Shown piece by piece: positions 34,830 through 45,751 of a DNA stretch of 64,000 nucleotides (its first letter is position 1; each line of letters begins with the position of its first letter). The notes below the pieces were generated by a model. That model had not been told where the DNA came from, made no database searches, and saw only the letters and a list, made by a program, of their open reading frames with translations. Made by a program: the position numbers and the translations under genes. This DNA comes from Oopsacas minuta. Lineage: Eukaryota; Porifera; Hexactinellida; Lyssacinosida; Leucopsacidae. The DNA lies in the NCBI GenBank assembly GCA_024704765.1, contig JAKMXF010000222.1:1616400-1680399 (forward strand). Reading direction: 5' to 3'.

Positions 34830-35675
34830 CTAAGGAGGAGCTGAGAGGCTTCCTCACTCAAGAAAAACGATTAATATCTTTGTAAAATAAATAAATACTT
34901 TAAACACTTTAAACAGTATTACTACGAGAATATGATAGAATTATTTAACATCCAAATGTAAATTGTCGAGAAAAATGAAGAAACAGACGAGATAATCAAA
35001 ACTAATCTTGTTCTCAAATTAACACTTTCTAAAATAGCCAATACAAATTATTAAGTTACCTGGTAGAATATTACTTCGTGATTCTTGTGTATTGAAACCA
35101 TTGAGATTTAATAGTAGTGAAGACATGGACTGAGAATATAACTCATCAGTTTCTCCGTAGCCTACTAGGGATAGATACGATAAGAATTACTTGCGAAACA
35201 AGTAGCAGCTAGCACAAACTTTCTCAATTGTTCGTATTATTATTATTAGTTTTCACCAGACACGATTTTTATGCAAAATGTATAATATTCAAAATTCGGA
35301 AAACAGCTTTCTCTTTTGCAAATGTACTCAAAATATATAAAAAATCACAAATAATCGTCCAATTTACGTAATGCATAATTATCTGTTATATAGTTAATTA
35401 CCTGTGTTTGAATCAGTATTGTCTTCTCTTATATCAGTATTGTCTTCTCTTATATCAGTATTCAATAATAAAACATCGTTGTTTGAAGAGAAGATTGAAG
35501 ATGGAGAATCAGAAATGTTCCACTGCTCCATACAATCTCCTTTAGGACCACATCCTATGAACTTTAAGCTTTCTTTATTTGAAAGTGTAGAATCTGAATC
35601 TAAAATCTCTTCACATACCTCATTATCATTATCAGGTCGTAAATCTACAGTTTCCTCGTTAATTGGCTGGCTCAT
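34830..35675 (-). CDS. Small acidic spliced protein, unknown
   Basis: Exon 1 is 35675-35402 (91 codons plus one base) and ends at CACAG|GTAATT. Exon 2 is 35161-35060, in phase, reading GYGETDELYSQSMSSLLLNL and ending CCAG|GTAACT. The last exon is uncertain; one in-phase option gives a short tail and a stop at about 34830. Total is about 130 residues, rich in D, E, N and S, without a known motif. Exon 1 contains a 21-bp tandem duplication that repeats NTDIRED. It lies between PCCB and the WD40 gene on the same strand, with its end under 100 bp from the WD40 start. Confidence 0.5.
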
Positions 35676-35724
35676 TATATTATCTACACCTTGCTATTTA
35701 TACTCAAGACTGAAGATATAAGTA

Positions 35725-35945
35725 CCGTATTTTTCTGAATAAGGTCAAGGTTGAAAAGTACCAAGACTTGTGATTTATCGCCGCCCTCTAGGAGAATTAT
35801 TGATGAAATCATTTTACTATCCAACAAATTAAGATGAATTAGGTTCCTAAAATTTTTTGTATTTTCAAAAATCGAAAAAAGATTTTTAGACGAAAAATGG
35901 CCACGAAAATAATAAGCGTCGGGGCGCTTCTTCAGAACAATACGG
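35725..35945. mobile_element. MITE with CCGTATT(T/G)TTCTGAA ends
   Basis: The left end CCGTATTTTTCTGAATAAGG and the right end (reverse complement CCGTATTGTTCTGAAGAAGC) are inverted repeats with few mismatches; TA stands on the left and TT on the right. Non-coding. A related end (reverse complement of about 50288-50310, CTGTATTTACTCGAATAATT) occurs before the homeobox gene. Confidence 0.6.
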
Positions 35946-36056
35946 TTATTTATTTACGCAGATTCCGCTAAGATATAAGAATTATAAGAACTAGAAGTAA
36001 TTAATTGATTTGGATTGAATAAATATTCGCTAGAATAGAAAAGTATTACAAAAGTG

Positions 36057-37682
36057 CTAGAGAGGAATGTTCCCGTGCTTTTTCCACGGATTTTCCAGCT
36101 TTTTATCCCTGAGTATGTAAAGAGCTTCACATATCTTTTTCCTTGTTTCCCTCGGCTGAATAATATCATCAACATATCCTAGTTTAGCAGCTTCAAAAGG
36201 GTTACTGAATTTATCATTATAATCATCCTCTAATTCCTGTAAGTTATCCTTATCCCGGTGTAGAATAGCTACTGCTCCTTTCGCTCCCATTACTGCTATC
36301 TCAGATGTCGGCCATGCATAGTTGAAATCTCCTCTTAGATGTTTTGAGCTCATTACGTCATAAGCACCACCATAAGCTTTACGAGTGATTACAGTTATCT
36401 TGGGAACTGTAGCCTCAGCAAACGCATACAATAGCTTAGCTCCATGACGTATAATACCGCCGTACTCCTGCTGAGTACCAGGGAGGAAACCAGGCACGTC
36501 AACAAAGGTAATTATAGGAATATTAAAGCAATCGCAGAACCTCACGAAGCGAGCTGCCTTCACTGACGAATTTATGTCAAGACAGCCTGCTAGCACTTTA
36601 GGTTGATTCGCTACTATTCCTACAGTCTGTCCGTTCATACGAGCAAATCCTATAATAATATTCTTAGCATAGTCTGGCATTATCTCATAGAACTCTCGAT
36701 GATCTGTAACAAATATGAGAACATCTTTAATATCATAAGGTTGGTCTGAAAAGTGAGGGACTATAATATCCAATGCTTCTTCTATTCTGTGAGGCGGGTC
36801 ATTATTCTTTGAGATAGGAGATAATTCTTTGTTATTTGCAGGTAACAAACACATGAACTCTCTGAGATACCTCAATATTTTGAGGTCGCTATCAAATGCT
36901 ATATGAGCTACACCTGATTGAGTGGTGTGTGTACGAGCCCCGCCTAGCTTCTCTAATGTTATCTCCTCCCCTGTAACTTGCTTAACCACATTAGGTCCTG
37001 TCACGAATAGGTACGACGTGTCTCGTACCATAAAAGTGAAATCTGTCATAGCTGGGGAGTACACAGCTCCCCCAGCACATGCTCCCATTATCACAGATAT
37101 CTGTGGTATAACTCCTGAAGCCATAACATTGCGTTGAAATATATCAGCATATCCGGCTAGTGATTCTACCCCTTCTTGTATCCTAGCACCTCCTGAATCA
37201 TTCAGTCCGATAACAGGACATCCACTTAACATTGCTTTGTCCATAACTTTACATATTTTTTTTGCATGAGCCATTGATAAGCTACCAGCATGCACTGTAG
37301 CATCCTGACTGAACACGAATACCAAACGATTATGAATACATCCATGCCCTGTTATTACGCTATCTCCTGGGTTTCTCTTAGCAGGGTTATCCATACCAAA
37401 ATCATTGCAGGTATGTTCCATAAACATGTCATACTCATGGAATGTATCAGGATCTAACAGCAGGTTAATTCTCTCACGTGCTGTTAGCTTACCCTTATCA
37501 TGATGTTTATCAATAGCTGTCTGTCCTCCTCCTAATAGAGCTTTCTCTCTCTTCTCCTTCAGTTCAGCTATTACTTTATGGACACGGTTCATTGATTGTT
37601 GTCTCTTACTGAGATACAACATAGCAGGACTGTGAATGGAAAAGAAGGATGGAGAAATACGTCTTATACCAATGAGTGCCAT
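36057..37682 (-). CDS. PCCB: Propionyl-CoA carboxylase beta chain, mitochondrial
   Basis: 541 residues, one exon, nearly the length of human PCCB (539). The first about 30 residues are basic and hydroxylated with no acids ([13 protein letters not shown]), a mitochondrial presequence. The carboxyltransferase domain is complete: [15 protein letters not shown], the oxyanion and CoA-binding glycine motifs ([35 protein letters not shown]) and the second crotonase-type half ([31 protein letters not shown]). With the biotin-bearing alpha chain it turns propionyl-CoA into methylmalonyl-CoA in breakdown of odd-chain fatty acids and of Val, Ile, Met and Thr. Methylcrotonoyl-CoA carboxylase beta is the near relative, but the sequence blocks fit PCCB. 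The lack of introns is unusual for an animal. Confidence 0.95.
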   Translation of the reverse strand: MALIGIRRISPSFFSIHSPAMLYLSKRQQSMNRVHKVIAELKEKREKALLGGGQTAIDKHHDKGKLTARERINLLLDPDTFHEYDMFMEHTCNDFGMDNPAKRNPGDSVITGHGCIHNRLVFVFSQDATVHAGSLSMAHAKKICKVMDKAMLSGCPVIGLNDSGGARIQEGVESLAGYADIFQRNVMASGVIPQISVIMGACAGGAVYSPAMTDFTFMVRDTSYLFVTGPNVVKQVTGEEITLEKLGGARTHTTQSGVAHIAFDSDLKILRYLREFMCLLPANNKELSPISKNNDPPHRIEEALDIIVPHFSDQPYDIKDVLIFVTDHREFYEIMPDYAKNIIIGFARMNGQTVGIVANQPKVLAGCLDINSSVKAARFVRFCDCFNIPIITFVDVPGFLPGTQQEYGGIIRHGAKLLYAFAEATVPKITVITRKAYGGAYDVMSSKHLRGDFNYAWPTSEIAVMGAKGAVAILHRDKDNLQELEDDYNDKFSNPFEAAKLGYVDDIIQPRETRKKICEALYILRDKKLENPWKKHGNIPL

Positions 37683-37962
37683 TAATGCTTAAATTAAATA
37701 CCGTAGGTATATCTAATTAAGATTTTAGCAAATTATATTAAGCAATATACGTTGTATATTAACAAATGTTGTACCTGTTGTTACAAGTTCGAAATCAGGT
37801 TCACCTATGCAATTAAATACGCTAACAAATATAATCAGGTTATTCAAACCTGAGTTAATATACAGTAATAGTAATTACGTTGATTACATTTTCCTTTTGT
37901 GTTTTCGGAATTACTATAACAAACAATCCAAAGTTAGAAAGAAATGCAAAATGTAAATACAC

Positions 37963-38421
37963 TTGACTCCATTTAATAGGGTCACATCGGGACAGTACCG
38001 GATTTAGGAGTGTGCGGTTGAACAGGGCCCCCACAATTCAACGTCATTAATTTTATACACACTGTAATTCTACTTTAATCACTATAAATCTTATACTAGA
38101 AAACAAGCCTGCCACGCTGCCACTGGGCGAAATAGGCCTGCGGCTAGGGGGTACTACTTATAGGGTTGAATTTTACATATGCAAAATTTGAATACAATAA
38201 ATACAAGCATTCTAAATTGAGGATTGGGGACAGGTGGCCGAACCGTGACGGCTTTGAATTGGCTTCAGGGGGCCCGGGAATTGCCCTCGAACAGGGCCCC
38301 CACATACCTAAATCCGGCACTGCATCGGGACAGTCCATTTCGAACAAATTAACCGGAGTAAATTAACGCTATTTGTATGGTTCTGTTTCTGGCTCCATTA
38401 AGCGGAGTCTAGAGTCTATTG
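37963..38421. mobile_element. Pogo-like MITE, split by a hAT MITE
   Basis: Left CACTTGACTCCATTTAATAG and right end (reverse complement CAATAGACTCTAGACTCCGC then TTAATGG) are related, with TA on both sides. Removing the inserted 330-bp hAT element plus one duplication copy restores a body of about 121 bp. Confidence 0.55.
37993..38322. mobile_element. 330-bp hAT-type MITE with exact 8-bp target duplication
   Basis: Ends CAGTACCGGATTTAGG and, inverted, CAGTGCCGGATTTAGG. CATCGGGA lies directly before (37985-37992) and after (38323-38330). Both ends also share a copy of GAACAGGGCCCCCACA a little further in, in the same direction. No coding potential. Confidence 0.85.
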
Positions 38422-38581
38422 TAAACTATTTTATTGAATTAAACAAAACAAATAATATATTTCTTGGACTTTTAAATGGAAATCCAGTAAATCCGATTTC
38501 CATTTTCAATATTCAAGATTGGATAATAATCATAATATCTAAATTACAAAGATAGTAATTTGCTACACAATTAAATATTTC

Positions 38582-38621
38582 CAAGTTATGATTTGTTGTG
38601 CTTAGAACAAATCATAACTTG
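38582..38621. repeat. Perfect palindrome
   Basis: The arms CAAGTTATGATTTGTT and AACAAATCATAACTTG are perfect 16-bp inverted copies with an 8-base loop, about 130 bp upstream of the cupin-like gene. Confidence 0.88.
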
Positions 38622-38751
38622 TCAATATTCCTATTTTTGGAATATTTTTAGGTTAAAAAGATTCAATTCGCAAACATTGAAGTATTAATTTTTCTTTTAT
38701 GCAATAAAAAAAACTGGTTATTTTTTACTATGATACTACATAGCAGTTTAA

Positions 38752-39951
38752 ATGATAGGATATAGTGATGAGTTAACAGACATAACAACCACTGTTGAGA
38801 AGCAGGAAGGAGTTATATTCGCTAAGTCAGCTATAGTGTATAGACAGATGTACTCCGGACAAGATATACTAGCTCCTAACAGTAGCTTCACTACAGACAA
38901 GATGGATAATAGGGGGTACCTGCCAGTTGAGTGGTGGATAATTTCACTGGTTACGGCAGAGAACACCATTAAGAAGGAAAAGGAAGGGCTAACCGTTCTT
39001 TTGTGTGAGAAAGAAATACTAATAACAAATGCAGTTAAAATTGCAGAGAAACAGCTGTTTGGAGATTACTTGGATAAATGGCCGTTAACTAAAGTGCTAG
39101 ATATAGGAGGAGATAAAGTGGTACCTGAATACGATACTGGATTAGGAGAGGCAGAGATACCCCCGATACCATGTCATGTCCATGCAGGGTGTGTCAAAGA
39201 TGGGAAATGTCAGGGTCAAGGAAAAGATGAAGCTTACTTCTTCCCACCTCTTAACGTACGGCCTTACAATAAAATAATGCCTCCTGTAAAAACTAGAATA
39301 GGAATCAAGCCTGATACACAGAAGGAAACTGTAATAGCTAGTTTAGCACAGTATGGCAGAAATGATGTAATGTATAGTCTGTTACAAGTTCATGATGTTT
39401 ATCCATGGTCTAGCTGGATGATTCCAGCTAAGGTGGTACATGCCCCTGGCCCCTGGGTAACATTTGAGATACAGCGGCCACAAGATGACTTCAATCTGCT
39501 CGCCTGGAGGATGGGAAGTAAAATACAAAGTGATTATCTACAAACTCACAAACAGGATTTGCAGCTTAGAGGACTTGTTGATGAAAAGAATTTGTTTGAG
39601 CAAACAATTGACTGGGAAATGAACATCCAACCAACATTAATAGATAAATTATCTCAAAAGTGTAAAGTTTTAGAGGAAGGTACTTGGGGTAAGAAATTAC
39701 AGATATTTTACCATCTGTTTTATGGAGAGGGACTGATAATCGCTCCAGGACAGAGTGTTAAATTGAATAAGTGTGAAAAACCGCGAGGAGGAATATGCTG
39801 GAGTGGTTACGGTAAAGTCAACAAACTTGATTTACTCTGTACTAGTGTGACACAAAGGGAGTTTTTAGTAACACCCTACGGGAATCTGCACATAGAAAAT
39901 TCCAGTACTGATGCAGAGCTGATAATATTCCTAGTTCTACCAATAGTTTAG
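38752..39951 (+). CDS. Cupin-like protein, phosphomannose-isomerase-like; function unknown
   Basis: 399 residues, one exon. Residues 138-165 read PIPCHVHAG... GKDEAYFFPP: H142, H144 and E160 make a cupin-type metal site, as in sugar-phosphate isomerases. A second conserved-looking block, IPAKVVHAPGPWVTFEIQRP (about 224-242), offers H230 and E239. The end (GEGLIIAPGQSVKL... GICWSGYGKVN) has the beta-strand glycine spacing of another cupin barrel, so the protein may be bicupin. No signal peptide or membrane segment. I recall similar text mainly in bacterial proteins, so lateral transfer is possible, but I cannot verify this. Codon use looks like its neighbours, so any transfer would be old. The substrate cannot be named. 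Confidence 0.7.
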   Translation: MIGYSDELTDITTTVEKQEGVIFAKSAIVYRQMYSGQDILAPNSSFTTDKMDNRGYLPVEWWIISLVTAENTIKKEKEGLTVLLCEKEILITNAVKIAEKQLFGDYLDKWPLTKVLDIGGDKVVPEYDTGLGEAEIPPIPCHVHAGCVKDGKCQGQGKDEAYFFPPLNVRPYNKIMPPVKTRIGIKPDTQKETVIASLAQYGRNDVMYSLLQVHDVYPWSSWMIPAKVVHAPGPWVTFEIQRPQDDFNLLAWRMGSKIQSDYLQTHKQDLQLRGLVDEKNLFEQTIDWEMNIQPTLIDKLSQKCKVLEEGTWGKKLQIFYHLFYGEGLIIAPGQSVKLNKCEKPRGGICWSGYGKVNKLDLLCTSVTQREFLVTPYGNLHIENSSTDAELIIFLVLPIV

Positions 39952-40306
39952 ATTATAATCTATAACTAGCTAATTGCATACATTGGTAGCGATAGGGTAC
40001 TGTTCCTAATAAAGTATTCCCCTTAATTGTACTGATGTTTTAAGTGTATAATTCACTTGGTATTCTAGGTTTTTAATAGATTAGCGTCAGGCTCGCTCCA
40101 CATATTACCCAGCGTCTCTAAAAGCGTTATTATGCATAAATTAGGAAATCACTACATATCAAACTTCTCGGAATGAAAACCACTATAGAGAATAATGAAA
40201 CACCGAGTTTAAGCCTGTAACTAATTTTCATTTCTACTCCAGTTAAATTCTGTTGCCAATCAAATGAGTTATTAGTTACAAAAATATAATCTTGAGCATC
40301 AGGACG

Positions 40307-40849
40307 CTACAGATATCCCTCCTCTGCTAACTTATATAATTCTTCATCTGTGTGTACAGTGTACCTTTTATTTAGGTATTCGTTTGTTCACCTACCGATT
40401 ATTAACACTTTTTCACCAATCTCTCCTCGCTCTATCAACCCTCTTATGATACCTACATTCCTAATTAGATCAAACCTTGGGTATAACATATCTCCATTGG
40501 TAAAGTCGTAAAAGAAAGATATACTGAAACCAGAAAGTATCCGCCTTGGTAACAGGTAGAATTTTGTTATCAATAGCTAATGCTAGGCCAATTGCATTTG
40601 AATCAGAAGTGATTACTAATTGATAAATTCTAGGTAGTAATCCTCCCATCATGGCTAGTGTATTCTGATAATGAGCTTGTGAGAATGTAGCCATTACATA
40701 TTCTTTGCTGTCGAGCTCATAACATGAAAGGTTTGGATAATCAAATGTGGTGAAGATGATTGCCAACAATGTCAAGTTTGAATGAGAATTAACCTGGTGA
40801 ATTCTGATGGCATAGGAATGTTAGTATGTGTATTTGAGAAATATGTCAT
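40307..40849 (-). CDS. Short spliced gene, unknown and possibly broken
   Basis: Exon 1 starts at ATG 40849 (MTYFSNTHTNIPMPSEF) and ends at 40794, CACCAG|GTTAAT. Exon 2 starts at 40707 in phase and reads KEYVMATFSQAHYQNTLAMM and LVITSDSNAIGLALAIDNK. The frame must shift near 40550, after which FTNGDMLYPRFDLIRN and RGLIERGEIGEKVLII follow. A 48-bp intron (GTAGGT...ACACAG) then joins to DEELYKLAEEGYL and a stop at 40307. The internal shift means either an unseen small intron, a sequence error or a pseudogene. The composition is that of a soluble protein. I do not recognise the family. It converges on the cupin-like gene, with 355 bp between their ends that hold nothing else visible. Confidence 0.42.
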
Positions 40850-41212
40850 AGTTGTACGGAACAAGAAACAAAGAAATAAAAATAAAGAAGTAACTAATGA
40901 GAATCGCTCTTCTCCGAATACGAGACCGATTAGGTTTCTGCACTTTAGTGAAAAACATTTCTAGATTAATACGTAAAATAAACTAATTTTAGAAATCAGC
41001 AAGTGATCAAAACAACTGTAATAATATTATTAACAGTAGTGATGAAAAGAAATCTCAAAAATGAGTGAAAACAAAGGAATTTTGAAAATCCTAGGCGGCA
41101 GAAACACAATGTACGTATTTAGCAGAATAATCTGAGAAGAATAAAATAATTCCAAAACAGTTCATATAGCAACACAGATGAAGAGACATTGTAGATAATC
41201 ATTTAATTATAA

Positions 41213-44200
41213 TTGAATGTAATTCTCTTGATTGAACTGATAAAAGCATATCTTCTGGAATTAACAGAAATTATGTTAAACATACTTCATTATTATCCCA
41301 AGTTTGATAACACAAGATGTACACATAACACTAGATACTCTGTAGGAAACCCCCCCAAATGGAAATGCGTAGAGTGTAGCTTATTGCTTCTGAATGATAG
41401 CAGGATTCCTCTCATCAACAAATACACTACTATAGATGAACTCTGCTACGCGGCAGAGAACAAACTAGATTTTAACAATACTCTTAGTTGTGGACATGAT
41501 ACAGGATTCAGGTTAGCTAGAGTACTAATAGACTTCTCTCTGTCCAATCTAGTGCTAGAAGAGTACAGCAAGAGGTTACAAGACCTGGTTATATCTCTCC
41601 TGGAATCTCCTAACTCCTGTCAACAGAGGCAATACATATTATCACACCTCCTCATGAAAATAAACAATATTCCTCTTACAAGGAAACAAGAACCTGCTTT
41701 GTGTTTATTCGTTGAGCTTACTGAGAGGTACAGTGGTTCTGAATTCGCGAGTAATCCCTCCCAGATTTCACACCTACTAGACAAACTAATATATTTCCTA
41801 TTAGAACCTGATCCAGCTATCCAGAATGTAATCCTGAGAGGGATCAGTAGCATGTTACAACACTGGTCAATTGGAATTCTCTCAGAGTTACAGTTAACTC
41901 GGCTAAGTTCTGCTCTTGTACAAATAATAGATAGATCAGGCAGTTATTCAATGTATTCCCAGTCTTTCATAATATTATCTACTCTGCTACAACAATCACA
42001 ATTGAGAGCTATATTGTGTAGAAGTATTGCTTCAGAGTCTAGCATTAAACCGTGTGTAGAAGGTATTAAGAAATTGATTCTATCTAGTGATACTAATTGG
42101 CAAACTAGCGGTCTACATTTCCTGTTGGAGCTAATCAGCCTAGAGCAGAGCTTTCTAGAGTTCTCTCTCAAATCAGATCTAGCAGAATATGTATTAGAGT
42201 GTAGTGCATCTAGTCTACAGGATTCTGTGTTACAACTCGTGTTAGCTAACTTAGCTGTATTCTGTAAGGATATTACTTATTTCTCACAAATGCATCATTT
42301 ATTTGCAGTTGTACCTCTATACAGAATCCTAAGATACAGTATAGACTCGGAGTGTTACCATAGATTACTGAAGTGTGTGGATATTCTAGTTAGCATATTT
42401 GAAACAGGAGCAACGAGAGGACCAGTCATTAGCAAAGAGGAAGAATACGTTACAAGTCTTGAGCAAATCAAGTGTGCAGTAGGGCATCACAACACTGAAA
42501 TAGCCATTGCATCGTCTCATCTCTTCTCTCTCATGTTAAAACAAGAATTGGCATCCTCTCTCAAATCAGAGAGTGAAGTTTTGGTTGTATCCATCTTCGC
42601 AGAAATTCAAAAGCGAATAACAACCATGGAACAGACACACTCATTTATTAAACAAGAATACCCCACTGAGAATAGAGATGTGAACACTAATTTTGAAGAA
42701 TATTTCGGTACCACTTTGAATTGTGAATTATCAGCTCTGAAAGCAGTTTTTGTTAGAGAAATAAAGCAAGTTGTTAGATCTGATTCTAATGAAAACAAAC
42801 TGAAGGATTATGTCCTGGTATTCTACGAGCAATTCTTACTACCAACCTTTCTAAAGCTTATTTATCAATTATCTCCAAGAACTACTACTCAATTCTGTTA
42901 CATAACATTAGAATTAGTCTCTAATATTCCTCAGTCAGTTGAGCTAACTAACAGACTGGTGGAATGCTCACTAATACAAATTCTATTGAATATTCGTTTG
43001 CGTGGAAGTGAAGAAAAGAGGGATGTCTCAATAAACAATTTGATAAAACAATTATGTATAGTGCTGATACGAGACCAGGAAGAGAGCATATGTGTGTCTG
43101 AATATATAGACTCATTTCTAGGACTCGGTGTATGCTCAACATTCAATGACGTCACTAAATTCATGCTAGATAATGTCACATCAGGAAGACTCGATCAACA
43201 GATTATCGGATTCATAGCAATACTGTATCTGATAATACAGAGATCGGTTGTAAATCTGTTGTATTTTAAACAGTTCCTAGTTACAACAACTCAGTTTATA
43301 TTCACACAATGTAGCCTACCTTCTAGAAGGCTTAAAAATATCCTCTTGAAGTATATTATATTCCTAACTAGCTATCTCAGTAACAGCGAGGATTTAACTG
43401 ATCGGGATCAGCAGATTAGCATAATTGATTGCTTGAATGAAGAAATGCGTAGTTTTTCAAGTGAATTATCCATCCTATACACTCACCATGTATTGGTAAT
43501 AAGATTAGTGTATTGTGTTAATGCTTCTTGTCTCCTCACATTGAGACTACCATTCCTCCGTTTATGGTTAATACATTCAGAAGAATTTACAGAACAACAG
43601 GCAGATGAGCGAGGAGATATTCTCTTTCTCTCATATTAGCTTCTAATCAAATGGCTACAGATATTGCAATGCTAGCTCATGAGTTCGAATCAAATTCCAG
43701 GATAGGATTATTTATAATATCAAGGAAAATACTTACTCTACCAACTCGGATATCGAATGATATATTCATGAGAAAGATAATTTCATCTCTAGAATACAAT
43801 CTAACTAGACCAAGAAACGAGCTGCTAGAAGAGAATATATTAAATCACCTGTTACAGCTACTAGTGATAGCTCATCATTTCCACTCCAAACATACTACAA
43901 TGAGTATTAAACTTAGCTACCAATTAATAAATATCGTCCTTAACGATAAGTACGATCATCATACAATCTCTAATGCTTTCGATTTGATGAATTTGATGCT
44001 AAAAGTTGAATCTATTATGGGAGAGCAACAAGTTTTGACGCTAACAATTGGATATAAAGATTTCTTAAAAAGTATTTTCAAAAAATATTTCAACAAAAAC
44101 TCAATTGTATTTCAACAGTTGTCATTCTTGGTTTCAACTCTGATAAAGCAATGTAATAAAACTAATATTCCATTTCCTATTGAACTGGAATTTGAAGAAT

Positions 44201-44928
44201 TGATCCAAATATTACTGAGTACTGATCGTTCTGTCCGTAGCGGTGCATTGAATGTCGCAACCAGAATATTCGAGACCAAACAACTATCTCTTTTCCAGGA
44301 ATTCAAGAAGGATAAGTATGTATTAGCTCCTAGTACAAAGTTAGTGCGCTGTCTCTCAGGATTAGTCTTTCTGTTGTACAATTTAATGATAGACACAGAT
44401 GCGAGCACCCAAGAAAATTCCACATCATGCCTTGCTTTTCTAATAGATTGTGTGTATTCTTTTAATTGGGGAGATAATACTCTGAAAGACCTATTCAGGA
44501 ATAAGTGGAACACGTACTTACTAGAAACACTGCTTCTAGGATTAGACGATATCAATTTGGTTGTTATAACATTCTACTGTAAGAAGCTCATTACGAAGAT
44601 ATATCGTCAAGACCCATCAGATAAATCCAAGCTATATAATCAGGTGTTTAAACTATTCACTACAGCTAAACTGTATCAATTATCTTCATTAGCATTTTAT
44701 GAATTCTTTCGTGAAAGTATTCCACACTTAGAAGCTACATTTGTAAGAGACACATTAGATATTGTTTGCAATACATTCGAAGAAGCGAAGAAGAATGTCA
44801 AGGCAGAGAATGACAGTGACATAGTACACTTCACTGACTTTAACATGGATCAGAAAATGCCACTCTCACATAACCTGACTATTACACAAAGAGGAATTGA
44901 GATTACTGCACTTAGGATGAATTTGTGA
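41213..44928 (+). CDS. Very large helical (ARM/HEAT-like) protein, unknown
   Basis: Two long frames, 41213-43639 (808 codons) and 43651-44928 (425 codons), surely belong to one gene of about 1,200 residues. Between them lies a strong acceptor (CTCTTTCTCTCATATTAG, end 43639). The donor is unclear; candidates in the right phase lie near 43447-43513. The N-terminus has a small Cys/His cluster (CTHNTRYSVGNPPKWKCVEC). The rest is leucine-rich amphipathic helices (for example LILSSDTNWQTSGLHFLLEL) resembling armadillo/HEAT solenoids, with no enzyme motif, signal peptide or membrane span. The size and style recall large scaffold proteins such as the meiotic protein MEI1, but I see no diagnostic motif. 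The true start may be ATG 41273 or an upstream exon. Confidence 0.68.
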
Positions 44929-45751
44929 ATAATAATACATTGCCAGACAGAGCACGTTATCCTCCTGGAACAACTACGATCTATTAATCATCTACTCACT
45001 CATTTAAGGAAGAAATAGAATTGTCTAGTTAAAGTTAAAATATGACGATAAAGTATAAATTTCTGAACGAGAATTCTCAGGAGTGATTGTATGCTGATTT
45101 AACTAAATTTATTTCAATGTGTTGATTGTTTTTCAACTGAAATATGTTTGATATCATACAATTATAAACATTTTACTAGATAATCTTTTCGATTATCGTT
45201 AAAACAGGTCTTATCTCAAATGCAGACTTTTGGCTTTCCTATAGCTATATCCATATGGTACAGCGGCTTGCATTAAGAGCAAATTCTGAATCTAAGTTCA
45301 TTAATTTGGAATTCAATTCCGGAAAGTAGAACAATAATAGAAACAATCAGAATACAAAATGTTCTGATTAATTGGTTAATCGGTTAACCCGCATAATAGA
45401 TAACTCACACGGGAGCACAATCTTAATATAATTAGTAGACATATAGATATAATCCAATATTTCAGTTAATCTGGCATAACGCTTCATTTGTTCAAAGAAG
45501 TAATTTCTCGAATTACACAATAGATGATTTGTATAGTGAGTATACTGTTACAACAGTACATGTAGTGAATATGCTATACCAATTATATTACAACTTGTAA
45601 ACATTAATTCAATTACAAATTAGTCAATTAAGAAATTCTCTTCGATAATGTTTCACTAACAACATACAACCACGTATTATAATAACATATTATAATATTC
45701 TGCTTACCTTTAAACATAACTTTTAATAATTACAACTTTCAGAAGAAATTC
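44929..45751. other. Convergent intergenic region
   Basis: 823 bp between the ends of the large helical protein (plus) and EXOC8 (minus). AT-rich; no gene or clear repeat seen. Confidence 0.35.

Larger units (their letters stand above)
37683..38751. other. Divergent intergenic region with nested MITEs
   Basis: Lies between the starts of PCCB (minus) and the cupin-like gene (plus). It contains a pogo-like MITE (37963-38421) carrying a hAT MITE (37993-38322) and a palindrome (38582-38621). Both promoters must fit in the remaining about 280 bp next to PCCB and about 130 bp next to the cupin-like gene. Confidence 0.4.

Noticed and set aside
35404-35721. 105-codon plus-strand frame
   Set aside because: It is the antisense shadow of the small acidic gene's first exon, including its 21-bp duplication.
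44112-44555. 147-codon minus-strand frame
   Set aside because: Antisense shadow of the large helical protein; composition is that of a complementary frame.
41213-44928. Firm assignment of the giant protein to MEI1
   Set aside because: Length and helical style agree, but no diagnostic motif could be verified, so no gene symbol was given.
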